From: Solirubrobacter soli DSM 22325
Lineage (GTDB): Bacteria > Actinomycetota > Thermoleophilia > Solirubrobacterales > Solirubrobacteraceae
NCBI RefSeq assembly: GCF_000423665.1
Contig: NZ_AUIK01000028.1
Coordinates: 107,948-171,947, forward strand
Length of the DNA: 64,000 nucleotides
Direction: 5' to 3'
Position numbers and translations under genes: made by a program. Every line of letters starts with the position of its first letter. Position 1 is the first letter of the stretch. Below, in pieces: positions 53,088 to 61,167 of the stretch. The notes below the pieces were generated by a model. It was not told the origin of the DNA and searched no databases. It saw only the letters and a program-made list of their open reading frames with translations.

Positions 53088-54628
53088 GCGACGACGATCT
53101 CGAGCAGGAGCGGGGTCGTGCGCGCGGTGAGCTCCGTGTCGAGCGCCGCGATCAGCTCGTCGTGGGTGTCGATCCGGCGCGCCTCGACACCCTGCGCGCG
53201 GGCCATCGCGGCGATGTCGACGGGTTCGATCGCCGGCCACGGGCCGGGCGCCCCGGCGCGCTCCGCCAGCCGGTCCATGATCGCGTAGCCGCCGTTGCGC
53301 AGGACGAGGAAGAGGACGCCGGCCTCGTACGCGGCGGCGGTCCACAGCGCCTGGATCTGGTAGAGGCTCGAGCCGTCGCCGACGACCGCGACCACGGGCC
53401 GGTCGGTCGCCATCCGCAGCCCGATCGCGGCGGGGAGCGCGAACCCGAGCATCCCCATCGCGCTGAGGAAGCCGAGCGGGGCCCTCGCGGGGATGCGGGC
53501 GTGGAGCTCCGGACGTGACGAGGGCGTCTCTTCGAGCAGGATCGCGTCGCCCGGCAGCCGGTCCGCGAGCGCCTGCAGGACGTGGCCCGCGCGCAGCGGC
53601 TCGGCCGGCTCGAGGGGCGCCGGCCGGGGGAACGGGGTGACATGCGGCTCGCGCGGAGGCACCGCGTTGGCGAGCGCGGCGCAGGTCGCGTCCGGGTCGC
53701 CGAGCACGGCGAGCTCGACCGGGCTGCGGTGCGCCTCCTCCGGGTCCTGCGTGATGACCGCGAGGAGGGTCGTCGGGTGGACCAGCGGGCCCGGCTCATA
53801 CGGATATTGCCGCAGCGCGCCGGTGCCGACGACGAGCACGAGGTCGTGCGGCTTGAGCAATTCGCGCACACGCGCGCGACGTGCGGGCACGTGGCCGGCG
53901 AACTGCGGGTGGTCCTGCGGGAACCCGGCCTGGCCCCCGAACGGCTCCTGGAAGACGGGGCACCCGAGGCGCTCGGCGAGCTCGGTGAGCCCTTCCCACC
54001 CGGCGCTCGCCCCGGCGACGATCGCGGGGTTCAGCGCGTCGTCGAGCAGCGCGGCCAGGTCGTCGATCGCGACGGGGTCGGCGGCGCTCGAGCGCACGAT
54101 GCGTTGCGGCCCGGTGATCTCGTGCGGCTCAGGCGCGGGCTCGGCCCAGTCCCCCATCGGGACGATCACCAGTGCCGGCCCGCGGGCGGTGACGGCCTCG
54201 TGGTAGGCGCGGACGATCGCGCCCGGGACGTCCTGTGCGCGAGCTGGGTGGGCGGTGTGGACCGGGTAGGCACCGGCGAGGCCGTCGAGCTGCCCGGCGA
54301 GGAACGGGTCGAGCGTGAGGTGGCGGCGGTCCTGCTGGCCGACGACGACCACCAGCGGCGCGCGGTTCAGGCGTGCGGTGGCGAGCGCGGCGACCGCGTT
54401 CCCGAGGCCGGGCATCGAGTGCAGGAGGGCGAGCGCGGGGGCGCCGCGGCCGAGCGCGTGGCCGGCGGCCATCGCGACCACGCTGCCCTCGTGCAAGGCG
54501 AGCACGAACGTCAGGTCGTCGGGCAGACCGGCGAGCAGCGGCACCTCGGTCGAGCCGGGATTGGAGAAGATCGTCGTCAGGTCGAGGCGCCTGAGCACGT
54601 CGAACGTGGCGTCGCGAACGGTCTTCAC
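53063..54628 (-). CDS. ThDP-dependent decarboxylase, benzoylformate decarboxylase-like
   Basis: The 521-residue protein has FSNPGSTEVPLLAGLP with the Ser found in benzoylformate decarboxylase, LALHEGSVVAMAAGHAL with the catalytic His, and the ThDP motif VVGDGSSLYQIQALWTAAAYEAGVLFLVLRNGGYAIM (in parts; GDG...N). BFD forms aldehydes from aryl 2-oxo acids in mandelate breakdown. The real substrate is open: related enzymes use indolepyruvate or other 2-oxo acids. The start is GTG 54628. It is divergent from the SDR and next to a sugar-type importer. Confidence 0.88.
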   Translation of the reverse strand: MKTVRDATFDVLRRLDLTTIFSNPGSTEVPLLAGLPDDLTFVLALHEGSVVAMAAGHALGRGAPALALLHSMPGLGNAVAALATARLNRAPLVVVVGQQDRRHLTLDPFLAGQLDGLAGAYPVHTAHPARAQDVPGAIVRAYHEAVTARGPALVIVPMGDWAEPAPEPHEITGPQRIVRSSAADPVAIDDLAALLDDALNPAIVAGASAGWEGLTELAERLGCPVFQEPFGGQAGFPQDHPQFAGHVPARRARVRELLKPHDLVLVVGTGALRQYPYEPGPLVHPTTLLAVITQDPEEAHRSPVELAVLGDPDATCAALANAVPPREPHVTPFPRPAPLEPAEPLRAGHVLQALADRLPGDAILLEETPSSRPELHARIPARAPLGFLSAMGMLGFALPAAIGLRMATDRPVVAVVGDGSSLYQIQALWTAAAYEAGVLFLVLRNGGYAIMDRLAERAGAPGPWPAIEPVDIAAMARAQGVEARRIDTHDELIAALDTELTARTTPLLLEIVVAQDATFDP

Positions 54629-54640
54629 GGCGCGTACATT

Positions 54641-54655
54641 ACGACAAATCGTTTG
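54641..54655. promoter_or_regulatory. Small overlapping dyads between decarboxylase and SDR genes
   Basis: ACGA-CAAA-TCGT (54641-54652) and CAAA-TCG-TTTG (54645-54655) overlap in the 44-bp divergent intergenic region. The CAAA/TTTG half sites resemble those at 49450-49472 and 55430-55450. One regulator for the three sites is conceivable but unproven. Confidence 0.4.
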
Positions 54656-54672
54656 AACTTTTGGAGGCGGCG

Positions 54673-55404
54673 ATGCGGCTGGCGGGCAAGGTGGCGTTCA
54701 TCACCGGCGGGGCCGGCTCGATCGGGCTGGCGACGGCCCGATTGTTCCTGGCCGAGGGCGCTTCCGTGGTGATCTCCGACATCGTGGCGCCCGCGGAGTC
54801 GGGCGGCGCGGTGTTCGTGGAGGCCGATGTGACCTCGTCCGACGCGGTCGCGCGGGCGGTGCGGACGTGCGTCGACGAGTTCGGCGGGCTCGACATCGCG
54901 TTCGCCAACGCGGGCGTCTTCGGTTCCGTCGCGCCGGTCGAGGACTACCCGGAGGACGTCTTCGCGCACGTGCTCGCGGTCAACGTGCTCGGCCCGTTCC
55001 ACGTCGCCAAGCATGCCCTCAAGGCGATGCGCCCAGGCGGGTCGCTCGTGCTGAACTCGTCGGTCGTGGGGTTGACGTCGGACCCCGGGATCGCCGCCTA
55101 CGCCACCTCGAAGCACGCTTTGGTCGGCTTGATGCGCACGGCCGCGAAGGAGGTCGCGTCGCGTGGCATCCGCGTGAACACGATCCACCCCGGGCCGGTC
55201 GACAACGCCTTCCAGCACACGATCGAGGTGACCGCGACCGGGCTGGAGGAAGAACGCGCGGCAGGCGTCTTCGATGGCATGATCCCGCTCGGCCGGCACG
55301 CGTCGGCGGACGAGATCGCCCGCGCGGTGTTGTTCCTCGCTTGCGACGACAGCTCGTTCCTCACGGGCGCGACGATCCCCGTCGACGGCGGAATGTCAGC
55401 ATGA
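54673..55404 (+). CDS. Short-chain dehydrogenase/reductase
   Basis: The 243-residue classical SDR has the coenzyme motif ITGGAGSIGLATARL, FANAGVFG (NAG), LVLNSSVVGL with the catalytic Ser, and YATSKHALVGLM (YxxxK). The ending FLTGATIPVDGGMSA is usual. GDI after strand 2 (VVISDIVAP) suggests NAD preference. The ATG at 54673 has a GGAGG six bases upstream; the earlier TTG at 54661 overlaps that site. It could reduce or oxidise the aldehyde/alcohol related to the divergent decarboxylase. Confidence 0.92.
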   Translation: MRLAGKVAFITGGAGSIGLATARLFLAEGASVVISDIVAPAESGGAVFVEADVTSSDAVARAVRTCVDEFGGLDIAFANAGVFGSVAPVEDYPEDVFAHVLAVNVLGPFHVAKHALKAMRPGGSLVLNSSVVGLTSDPGIAAYATSKHALVGLMRTAAKEVASRGIRVNTIHPGPVDNAFQHTIEVTATGLEEERAAGVFDGMIPLGRHASADEIARAVLFLACDDSSFLTGATIPVDGGMSA

Positions 55405-55429
55405 GAGCGCTCAGCCCTTGCATATCCGT

Positions 55430-55450
55430 GTGCTTTGACGTACAAAGCAC
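55430..55450. promoter_or_regulatory. 21-bp palindrome, probable operator of the ArsR-like gene
   Basis: Perfect arms GTGCTTTG and CAAAGCAC flank ACGTA, ending 7 bp before the GTG start at 55458. The site sits in the only AT-relaxed stretch between the SDR and the regulator. Confidence 0.75.
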
Positions 55451-55457
55451 GCCGTAA

Positions 55458-56024
55458 GTGCTCGACACGCTCTACATCGACACGGTCGAACAGGCCGACG
55501 CGCTCCTGAAGCCCAAGCGGGTCGAGGTGCTGCGTCAGCTCGCCGAGCCACGCACCTGCACGCAGATCGGGCAGGTCCTCGGCGACACGCCGCAGGCCGT
55601 CTACTACCACGTCAAGCGCCTGCAGGCGCACGGGCTGGTCACGCTCGTCGAGGAGAACCGCGTCCGCGGGATCATCGAGGGCGTGTACCAGGCGGTGGCG
55701 AAGTCCTTCTGGGTCTCGCCGACGATCGTCGGCCGCCTCGGCGAGCCGCGGACTCGCGACCAGCTGCTGGGGCTCGGGTTCCTGCTCGACCTGACCGAGA
55801 GCCTGCAGCGCGACCTGGCGACCCTGGGCGCGGGTCCCCCGTCGTTGCCGTCGTTCGGGATCGCGGGTGACATCAGGCTGGCGCCGGAGGACGGCGCGGC
55901 GTTCGTCGCCGAGCTGCAGCGCGCGTTCGGCGAGGTGCTGACGCGCTACGGCGGCGGCGAGGGCCACGCGTTCCGGCTCGCGCTCGCCTGCTACCCGAAC
56001 GTGCCGCCGGCCGCAGAGGGTTAG
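55458..56024 (+). CDS. ArsR/winged-helix transcriptional regulator
   Basis: The 188-residue protein has a winged helix in residues about 15-75 (ALLKPKRVEVLRQLAEPRTCTQIGQVLG, then TPQAVYYHVKRLQAHGLVTLVEE), followed by a helical effector part with FWVSPTIVGRLGEP. No metal-binding ArsR cysteines are present, so a small-molecule ligand or none is likelier. A perfect 21-bp palindrome precedes the GTG. It ends sharing TTAG with the convergent CMD gene. Confidence 0.87.
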   Translation: MLDTLYIDTVEQADALLKPKRVEVLRQLAEPRTCTQIGQVLGDTPQAVYYHVKRLQAHGLVTLVEENRVRGIIEGVYQAVAKSFWVSPTIVGRLGEPRTRDQLLGLGFLLDLTESLQRDLATLGAGPPSLPSFGIAGDIRLAPEDGAAFVAELQRAFGEVLTRYGGGEGHAFRLALACYPNVPPAAEG

Positions 56025-56503
56025 TACCGGAAGCTGCCGTCGGCGTCGGCGGCCATCAGGGTCAGGTCGTCGCCGGCCGGCGGCTCGATCCGGACCGCGA
56101 CCAGCGCCTTCTGCACGCTCCACTTGACGACGTCGAGCAGGAGCTCGGCGATCTCCGCGTCGGTGAAGTGGGCGCGGGCGTCGTCGCGGTCGGGTTCCGT
56201 GCCGAGGATCATCGCGTCGGTGAGGCGCAGCGCGGCCTTCTGGCGAGGGGTGAGGTCTGAGGCCTCGTAGTCGTCGATCTGCGCGCCGAGGACTTCGTCG
56301 AAGCCGGCTTCGATCGCGGCCTCGTCGCGCACCGAGCGGCAGCGGCGGCAGTCGTGGATGCGGGCGCAGCGCAGGCGGACCAGCTCCGTGGTGAGCGGGT
56401 CCAGGCCCTTGATGCGGACGACGGCGCGCTCGAAGTCGCGCATCGCCTCGTCCAGCTCGGTGCCGTAGCGGCCGCCGTGGGTGGGTGCGGCGATCCGCGT
56501 CAC
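56021..56503 (-). CDS. Carboxymuconolactone decarboxylase/AhpD-like protein
   Basis: The 160-residue all-helical protein has the family core [24 protein letters not shown], with a CxxC (CRRC), and LTDAMILGT and [18 protein letters not shown]. AhpD-like members use this CxxC in peroxide defence; others are decarboxylases, and the His after the CxxC seen in AhpD (CxxCxxxH) is Arg here. The GTG start overlaps the stop of the upstream 95-aa gene (GTGA), making a two-gene unit. Confidence 0.85.
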
Positions 56504-56787
56504 AGCACGGCCTCCGCGACCCGTTGCAGGCGCAGTCCCATGTCGGTCTCGTAGATCGCGCAGACGAACGCCCACAGGTCGCTGTCGTCCATGTTGAGGG
56601 CTTTGATGTGCTCGTCGGTGACGCTGCCGACCGCGAACGCGAACTGCTCTGCGAAGGCGTCGCGGGCGTCGAGGGGATCGGCACCCTCGAGCGTCGCGCG
56701 GCACTGCTCGCCGGCGAGGTCCTGCGCGCGCTGCAGCAGGGCGGCGGCTTCCGGGTGCAGCCGGGCGATCGCTTCGGGGACGACCAT
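56500..56787 (-). CDS. Small acidic helical protein paired with the CMD protein
   Basis: The 95-residue protein contains [20 protein letters not shown] and [29 protein letters not shown]. It looks helical, and residues 60-90 resemble the end of peroxidase-related/CMD proteins, so it could be a half-domain partner of the next gene. I do not recognise a family. It is divergent from the ECF sigma gene (65 bp gap). Confidence 0.7.
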
Positions 56788-56808
56788 CGCGTGATCCTAC
56801 CAAGCGTT

Positions 56809-56820
56809 TGGTCGTGGTCA
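56809..56820. promoter_or_regulatory. Short CCAA/TTGG dyad between CMD operon and sigma gene
   Basis: CCAA-GCGT-TTGG lies in the divergent region 22 bp upstream of the 95-aa gene start. It may be an operator or core promoter element. Weak evidence. Confidence 0.3.
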
Positions 56821-56852
56821 CAACATCGTGAGAGGTCGCCACTTTGGGGGTG

Positions 56853-57398
56853 ATGGAGCCGCTGACCACCTCCGCAGGGTTCGTCGCCTTCTACCGCCGC
56901 GAGTCCGAGTTCGTGCTGCGCTTCTGCGCGCGTCGTGTGCTCGACGCCGACGCCGCTGTCGACCTGTGCGCGGAGACGTTCGCTCAGGCGTTCCGCGGCC
57001 GTGGCTCGTTCCGCGGTCGCACCGATCTCGAAGCGCGGGCGTGGCTGCTGACGATCGCGCGCCGCCAGGTCGGCCGGTATCTGAAGAAGGGTGCGCTCGA
57101 CCGGCGTGCCCGCGAGGCGCTGGGCGTCCGGACGCCGGTGCTGCTCGACGGCGAGGCGGAGGAGATCGAGCGCTGGGCGGGGCTCGCTCCGCTGCGGGAC
57201 GCGCTGGGCGAGGAGCTGGCGCGGCTCAGCGACGACCAGCGCGAGGCGCTGCGCCTGCGGGTGGTCGAGGAGCTGCCGTACCCGGAGGTCGCGAGGTCGC
57301 TCGGCGTGACCGAGGCGACCGCGCGCGCCCGCGTCTCCCGCGGGCTGCGTGCTTTGGCGGCCGCGCTGGAACTGCGATCGGAAGGAGATCTCGCATGA
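56853..57398 (+). CDS. ECF RNA polymerase sigma factor
   Basis: From the ATG at 56853 (GGGGG upstream) the protein has 181 residues. Region 2 is GFVAFYRRESEFVLRFCARRVLDADAAVDLCAETFAQAFRGRGSF (in parts). Region 4 is LSDDQREALRLRVVEELPYPEVARSLGVTEATARARVSRGLRAL (in parts). A TTG at 56844 is an alternative start. Its TGA overlaps the ATG of the next gene (ATGA), whose product is a single-pass membrane protein, a usual place for an anti-sigma factor. Confidence 0.92.
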   Translation: MEPLTTSAGFVAFYRRESEFVLRFCARRVLDADAAVDLCAETFAQAFRGRGSFRGRTDLEARAWLLTIARRQVGRYLKKGALDRRAREALGVRTPVLLDGEAEEIERWAGLAPLRDALGEELARLSDDQREALRLRVVEELPYPEVARSLGVTEATARARVSRGLRALAAALELRSEGDLA

Positions 57399-58639
57399 GG
57401 GTCTTGGACGAGCTGGAACGTGAGATCTCGCGGGTCGCGGTCGAGGCGGGCGACGTGCGGCGGCGCCGGTCGGGCGCGCGGATGGCGGTCTTGCCGTTGT
57501 CGCTCGCCGTGGTCGCGGTCGCGGCGAGCGCGTTCGTGCTGCTCGGCGGCTCGCCGAAGCACGCGTCGCCTCCCCCTGCGGTCGCGCCGCAGCAGGGCGT
57601 CTACGGTTCGCCGCGCGGCGCGGCCAAGGTGCTCGACGTGCGAGCGGACGACCCGGCCGGCGGTCCGCCGTGGGCGCTGCGACTGACGAGGACCACGCGC
57701 GGGTTCGGCTGCGTCGAGCTCGGGCGCCTGCAGGACGGCAAGCTGGGCGTGCTCGGCGCCGACGGCACGTTCCACGAGCGCGCGCCGCGGCTCTCCGCCC
57801 CCGCCAACTGCCAGGTCCCCGACGCCGCCGGGAACCTGTTCATCGCGATGACGTACGTCGGTCTGCCCGCGGGCGGCGACATGCGCTCGTGCAACCCGCA
57901 GCGCGCGGTGAACGGGGTGCCGAAGTGCCCGGCGGATTCGCTGCGCACGGTCTACTACGGCCTGCTCGGGCCGGACGCGACGGCGGTCACCTACCGCGAC
58001 GGCTCGCGCATCGTCCGTCAAGCGGTGAGCCGTCCGGAGGGCGCGTACCTCGTCGTCAAGCAGACCGAGCAGGGGCGGGGCAACGTGGGCTACTTCTCCC
58101 CCGGCGTCTCCCCCGGGAGCGGGCTGCGCAGCGTCGAGTACGCGGACGGGAGCCGGTGCGTGATCCCGAACCCGAGGCGTCTGGGCGGCGCCCGTTCCTG
58201 CCCGCTTCGTGGCTACGTCGCGCCGAAGCTGCCGCACGTCGACGCGAGCGACTTGGCGAGCACCGTGCGGGTCGTCGTCGGTTCCAAGCCCGAGAAGCCG
58301 CCGGGCGTGCAGGCGCCGACGAAGATCCCGGCCCAGCGGCGGGTCACGATCCGGTTCCGCGCCCGCGTCGGGGCGGACGTGCGCTCCTTCTACACGGTCC
58401 GGTACCAGGTCAAGAACGGCAACGCGGGCTGCTCCACCGGCATCGTCGGCGGCCCGATCATCAAGGACGTCGCCGCTGGGGCTGTGGTGCGGCACGACGT
58501 GTGGGTGTCGTACGGGTGTCGCGGCACGATGGAGATCAGCGTCGGCTTCGAACAGCAGCGCAAGCCGGCCACGATGCCGTTCATGGTCTCAGGGCTCGGC
58601 GACGCACGCGTCGGGCGCGCGGAGGTCGCGGTCGGTTAG
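57395..58639 (+). CDS. Single-pass membrane protein, likely sigma-linked
   Basis: The 414-residue protein has a short cytosolic N-terminus (VLDELEREISRVAVEAGDVRRRRSG), one membrane segment (about 28-50, MAVLPLSLAVVAVAASAFVLL), and a large extracytoplasmic beta-rich part with several Cys pairs (GFGCVELG, ANCQVPD, SCNPQ...PKCPAD, CVIPN...SCPL). It lacks a ZAS zinc finger. Overlap with the ECF sigma gene suggests an anti-sigma or sensor role, which is inference. It shares TTAG with the convergent GNAT gene. Confidence 0.82.
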   Translation: MRVLDELEREISRVAVEAGDVRRRRSGARMAVLPLSLAVVAVAASAFVLLGGSPKHASPPPAVAPQQGVYGSPRGAAKVLDVRADDPAGGPPWALRLTRTTRGFGCVELGRLQDGKLGVLGADGTFHERAPRLSAPANCQVPDAAGNLFIAMTYVGLPAGGDMRSCNPQRAVNGVPKCPADSLRTVYYGLLGPDATAVTYRDGSRIVRQAVSRPEGAYLVVKQTEQGRGNVGYFSPGVSPGSGLRSVEYADGSRCVIPNPRRLGGARSCPLRGYVAPKLPHVDASDLASTVRVVVGSKPEKPPGVQAPTKIPAQRRVTIRFRARVGADVRSFYTVRYQVKNGNAGCSTGIVGGPIIKDVAAGAVVRHDVWVSYGCRGTMEISVGFEQQRKPATMPFMVSGLGDARVGRAEVAVG

Positions 58640-59172
58640 AGCGGCTTGGCGTGGACTTCGAGGTCGCACGGCGTCGCGAGGTGCGGCGCGAGGTGCGGGT
58701 ACGCGTCGTCGAGCTTGCCGGTGCGGATCAGCCGATAGCCGCGGCGGCCGTACCAGCCCTTGAGGAACTCCTTGCTCGGGTGCGCCCACCCGCGCGGGAC
58801 GAGCAGCTCGAGCTGCATCGTGGTCATGCCGCGCTCGGCGCTCGTCCGTTCCGCGAAGTCCAGCAGCGCGCGGCCGATCCCGGTGTTGCGCTCGTCGGCC
58901 GCCGCGACCAACATGCCGAACTCGGCGGTGTCGGCGCTCACGTCCCGGAGGCGGACCATGCCTGTCGGGGCGCCGTCGCGGGTGGCGACGGCGATCTGCC
59001 CGTCTCGGATCATCCCGGCCAGCTCGGCGGGCGTGGTGCGTTGCGCGCCCGGCTGCCACATGCCGTCTTCGGCGACGGTGTAGACCGCGTTGACGAGGTC
59101 GCTGAGGCGTTGCACGAGGCCGACGTCCTCGGCGGCTCCGGGCTCGAGCACCCCGATGTCATCCCTGCCCAT
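58636..59172 (-). CDS. GNAT family N-acetyltransferase
   Basis: The 178-residue protein has GQIAVATRDGAPTGMVRLRDV, the acetyl-CoA loop VAAADERNTGIGRALLDFAE (Q/RxxGxG/A type) and LKGWYGRRGYRLI near the end. The acceptor is unknown. It starts 29 bp downstream of the stop of the Ala/Lys repeat protein gene on the same strand and may be co-transcribed. Confidence 0.88.
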   Translation of the reverse strand: MGRDDIGVLEPGAAEDVGLVQRLSDLVNAVYTVAEDGMWQPGAQRTTPAELAGMIRDGQIAVATRDGAPTGMVRLRDVSADTAEFGMLVAAADERNTGIGRALLDFAERTSAERGMTTMQLELLVPRGWAHPSKEFLKGWYGRRGYRLIRTGKLDDAYPHLAPHLATPCDLEVHAKPL

Positions 59173-59201
59173 CGCCCCCAGGATGGCGTACGGCGCCCGC
59201 G

Positions 59202-60302
59202 TCAGTCGAGGCGCTCCTCGAGGCGGGCGACGGTGTCGCGCGCCTGATCGAGCGCGTCGCGGGCGTGGTCGCGCACATGGTCGGCGGCCTCGGCCTCGGC
59301 GATCGCGTCCTCGACCGCCTTCTGCGCCTGCTCGAGCGCGGCCTTCGCCTGCCCGACCCCGTCGTGCGCCGCGGTCGCGTCCTCCTCGGCGCCTTTGAAG
59401 ACCCGTTCCCGCACCCGTAACGCCGTCCGCGCCTCCCGCAATTCACCCTCGAGCGCCTTGCGGGCCTCACGCTCCGCCGCCTCTCGCTCCGCGGCCTCTC
59501 TTGCTTCCGCGGCCTTGCGCTCGCGCTCGGCGGCGGCCGCCGCCTCGTCGCCGTTTGCCGCGCCGCGCTTCGTCGCCGCGCCGCCCGCGTCGTCGGTGCC
59601 CTTCGCCGCCGCGCCGCCCGCCTCCTCGCCGCCCTTCGCCGCGCGCCCGCCGCGCTTCGTCGCCGCGCCGCCCGCGCCCGCGCCTCCCGCCTCCTCGCCG
59701 CTCTTCGCCGCGCGCCCGCCGCGCTTCGTCGCCGCGCCGCCCGCTCCCTCTCCGCCCGCCTCCTCGCCGCGCTTCGCCGGCGCGCGCTTCTTCGCGCCCC
59801 TCTCCTCGCGGGGCGTCGGGTCGAGGGCGAACGGCCATGCGCCGCCCGCTTGCGCCTCGTCGACGAGGCGGCCTTCGGCGAGGGCTTCGCGGATCGCCTC
59901 GTCCCCCGCGGCGGCGTGGAGCGTCGTGCGCAGGCGGTCGGCCATCGCGCGCGACAGCGGCTTGCCGGCGGGCTTGAAGGCCGTCGCGGCGGTCATGACG
60001 GCTTCGACGGCGCGGCGTTCGGCCTGGGTGGCGTCGCGCAGGCCGGCGGCGCCGCCACCGGAGACGGCGGCCTCCTGGGCGATGCGCAGCTCCTCCCCCG
60101 CGGCGAGCATGGCGTCGATCAGGTCGGGCTGCTCGCGGGCGACCTGGTTCGCCGTCCAGGCGGCGGGCGTCGGCTTGGGGAGCTTGGCGACGATCGCGGC
60201 GGTCTCGCGGTCGCCGGCCTTGCGGATCTCTTTGGCGGCGGCGTCGCGGGCCGGCGTGAACTCCTCGAGCGGGAGGGCGTAGAGGTGGTCGACGTCAGGC
60301 AC
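59202..60302 (-). CDS. Ala/Lys/Gly repeat protein with coiled-coil C-terminus
   Basis: The 366 residues comprise a folded N-terminal region (about 1-165, with PLEEFTPARDAAAKEIRKAGDRETAA and WTANQVAREQP), a low-complexity segment (about 170-255) with three copies of a GEEAGG...GAATKRGGRAAK unit, and a long Ala/Glu/Arg coiled coil (about 260-366). The basic repeats resemble histone H1-like or TolA-like linkers, so DNA binding is possible. No signal peptide. Its first 8 bp overlap the end of the isoaspartyl peptidase gene. Confidence 0.82.
   Translation of the reverse strand: MPDVDHLYALPLEEFTPARDAAAKEIRKAGDRETAAIVAKLPKPTPAAWTANQVAREQPDLIDAMLAAGEELRIAQEAAVSGGGAAGLRDATQAERRAVEAVMTAATAFKPAGKPLSRAMADRLRTTLHAAAGDEAIREALAEGRLVDEAQAGGAWPFALDPTPREERGAKKRAPAKRGEEAGGEGAGGAATKRGGRAAKSGEEAGGAGAGGAATKRGGRAAKGGEEAGGAAAKGTDDAGGAATKRGAANGDEAAAAAERERKAAEAREAAEREAAEREARKALEGELREARTALRVRERVFKGAEEDATAAHDGVGQAKAALEQAQKAVEDAIAEAEAADHVRDHARDALDQARDTVARLEERLD
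59560..59785. repeat. Degenerate in-frame repeats encoding ATKRGGRAAK units
   Basis: The plus-strand pattern CGCGCGCCCGCCGCGCTTCGTCGCCGCGCCGCCCGC recurs (spread over units near 59566, 59638 and 59704), with CTCCTCGCCG between copies. On the coding strand it specifies GEEAGG, GAGGAATKRGGRAAK and similar. Units are about 66 bp and differ by small in-frame changes. Confidence 0.75.
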
Positions 60303-61158
60303 CGATCGCCACGCCGGTCGGCCCGTCCCCCACGCGCCAGGCGCGCGGCATCGCGTCGGTGGTGAACGGGGTCGCGATCCCGTCCGCGCCGACCGCGATC
60401 AGCCCCGCGGTGCCGAGGTGCGCGAGCCCGGCGAGGGCGCGGTCGCAGGCCTCGCCGAGCGGGAGGCCGGCGTGGCGCATCAGCGCGTCGATCTCGTGGG
60501 CGAGCGCGACGCGGATGATCGCCTCGCCGTCGCCGGTGCAGGAGATCGCGGCGGTGGCGTCGTCGGCCCAGGTACCGGCGGCGACCAGGGGCGAGTCGCC
60601 CACCCGGCCGGGGTGCTTGCCGCTCGAGCCGCCGGTGGAGGTCGCCGCCGCGACCCCGCCGCGGGCGTCGCGGGCGACGGCGCCGACGGTGCCGCCGCGG
60701 CTGTCGTCCCCCGCCTCGTACGCGAGCCGCCGGTCCTCGGTGTGAAACCACGCCTCCGGCTCGGTGGCCAGCCCGGCCGCGCGGGCATAGGCCCCCGCCG
60801 AGTCGCCCACGAGCATCACGTGGCGGCCCTCGTCGAGGACCGCTCGCGCCGCCTGGACCGGGTTGCGGATGCCGGTGATCGCGGCGACGGCGCCCGCCGC
60901 GCGGTCGGACCCGCGCATGATCGACGCGTCGAGCCCGATCGCGCCCTGCTCGTTCAACGCCGCCCCGCGACCCGCGTTGAAGACCGGGTCGTCCTCGAGG
61001 ACGATCACCGCCGCCTGCACGGCCGCGAGCGCATCGCCACCCGCGGCGAGCACCGCGTGCCCGGCCGCGACGGCACGCTCCACACCCGCACTCGCCCGCC
61101 CATGCGCGTCCGCGGGCCACTTCCCCGCGCCTCCATGCACCACGATCGCGACGTCCAT
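60295..61158 (-). CDS. iaaA: Isoaspartyl peptidase / plant-type L-asparaginase
   Basis: The 287-residue Ntn hydrolase precursor has IVVHGGAGKWP at the N-terminus, NAGRGAALNEQG, and the autocleavage site DDSRGGTVGAVA with nucleophile Thr157. It then has TSTGGSSGKHPGRVGDSPLVAAGTWAD and ISCTGDGEAIIRV for substrate binding. It removes isoaspartyl dipeptides or asparagine after self-processing. It overlaps the repeat-protein gene by 8 bp. Confidence 0.92.
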   Translation of the reverse strand: MDVAIVVHGGAGKWPADAHGRASAGVERAVAAGHAVLAAGGDALAAVQAAVIVLEDDPVFNAGRGAALNEQGAIGLDASIMRGSDRAAGAVAAITGIRNPVQAARAVLDEGRHVMLVGDSAGAYARAAGLATEPEAWFHTEDRRLAYEAGDDSRGGTVGAVARDARGGVAAATSTGGSSGKHPGRVGDSPLVAAGTWADDATAAISCTGDGEAIIRVALAHEIDALMRHAGLPLGEACDRALAGLAHLGTAGLIAVGADGIATPFTTDAMPRAWRVGDGPTGVAIGA

Positions 61159-61167
61159 CGCGCCAAA

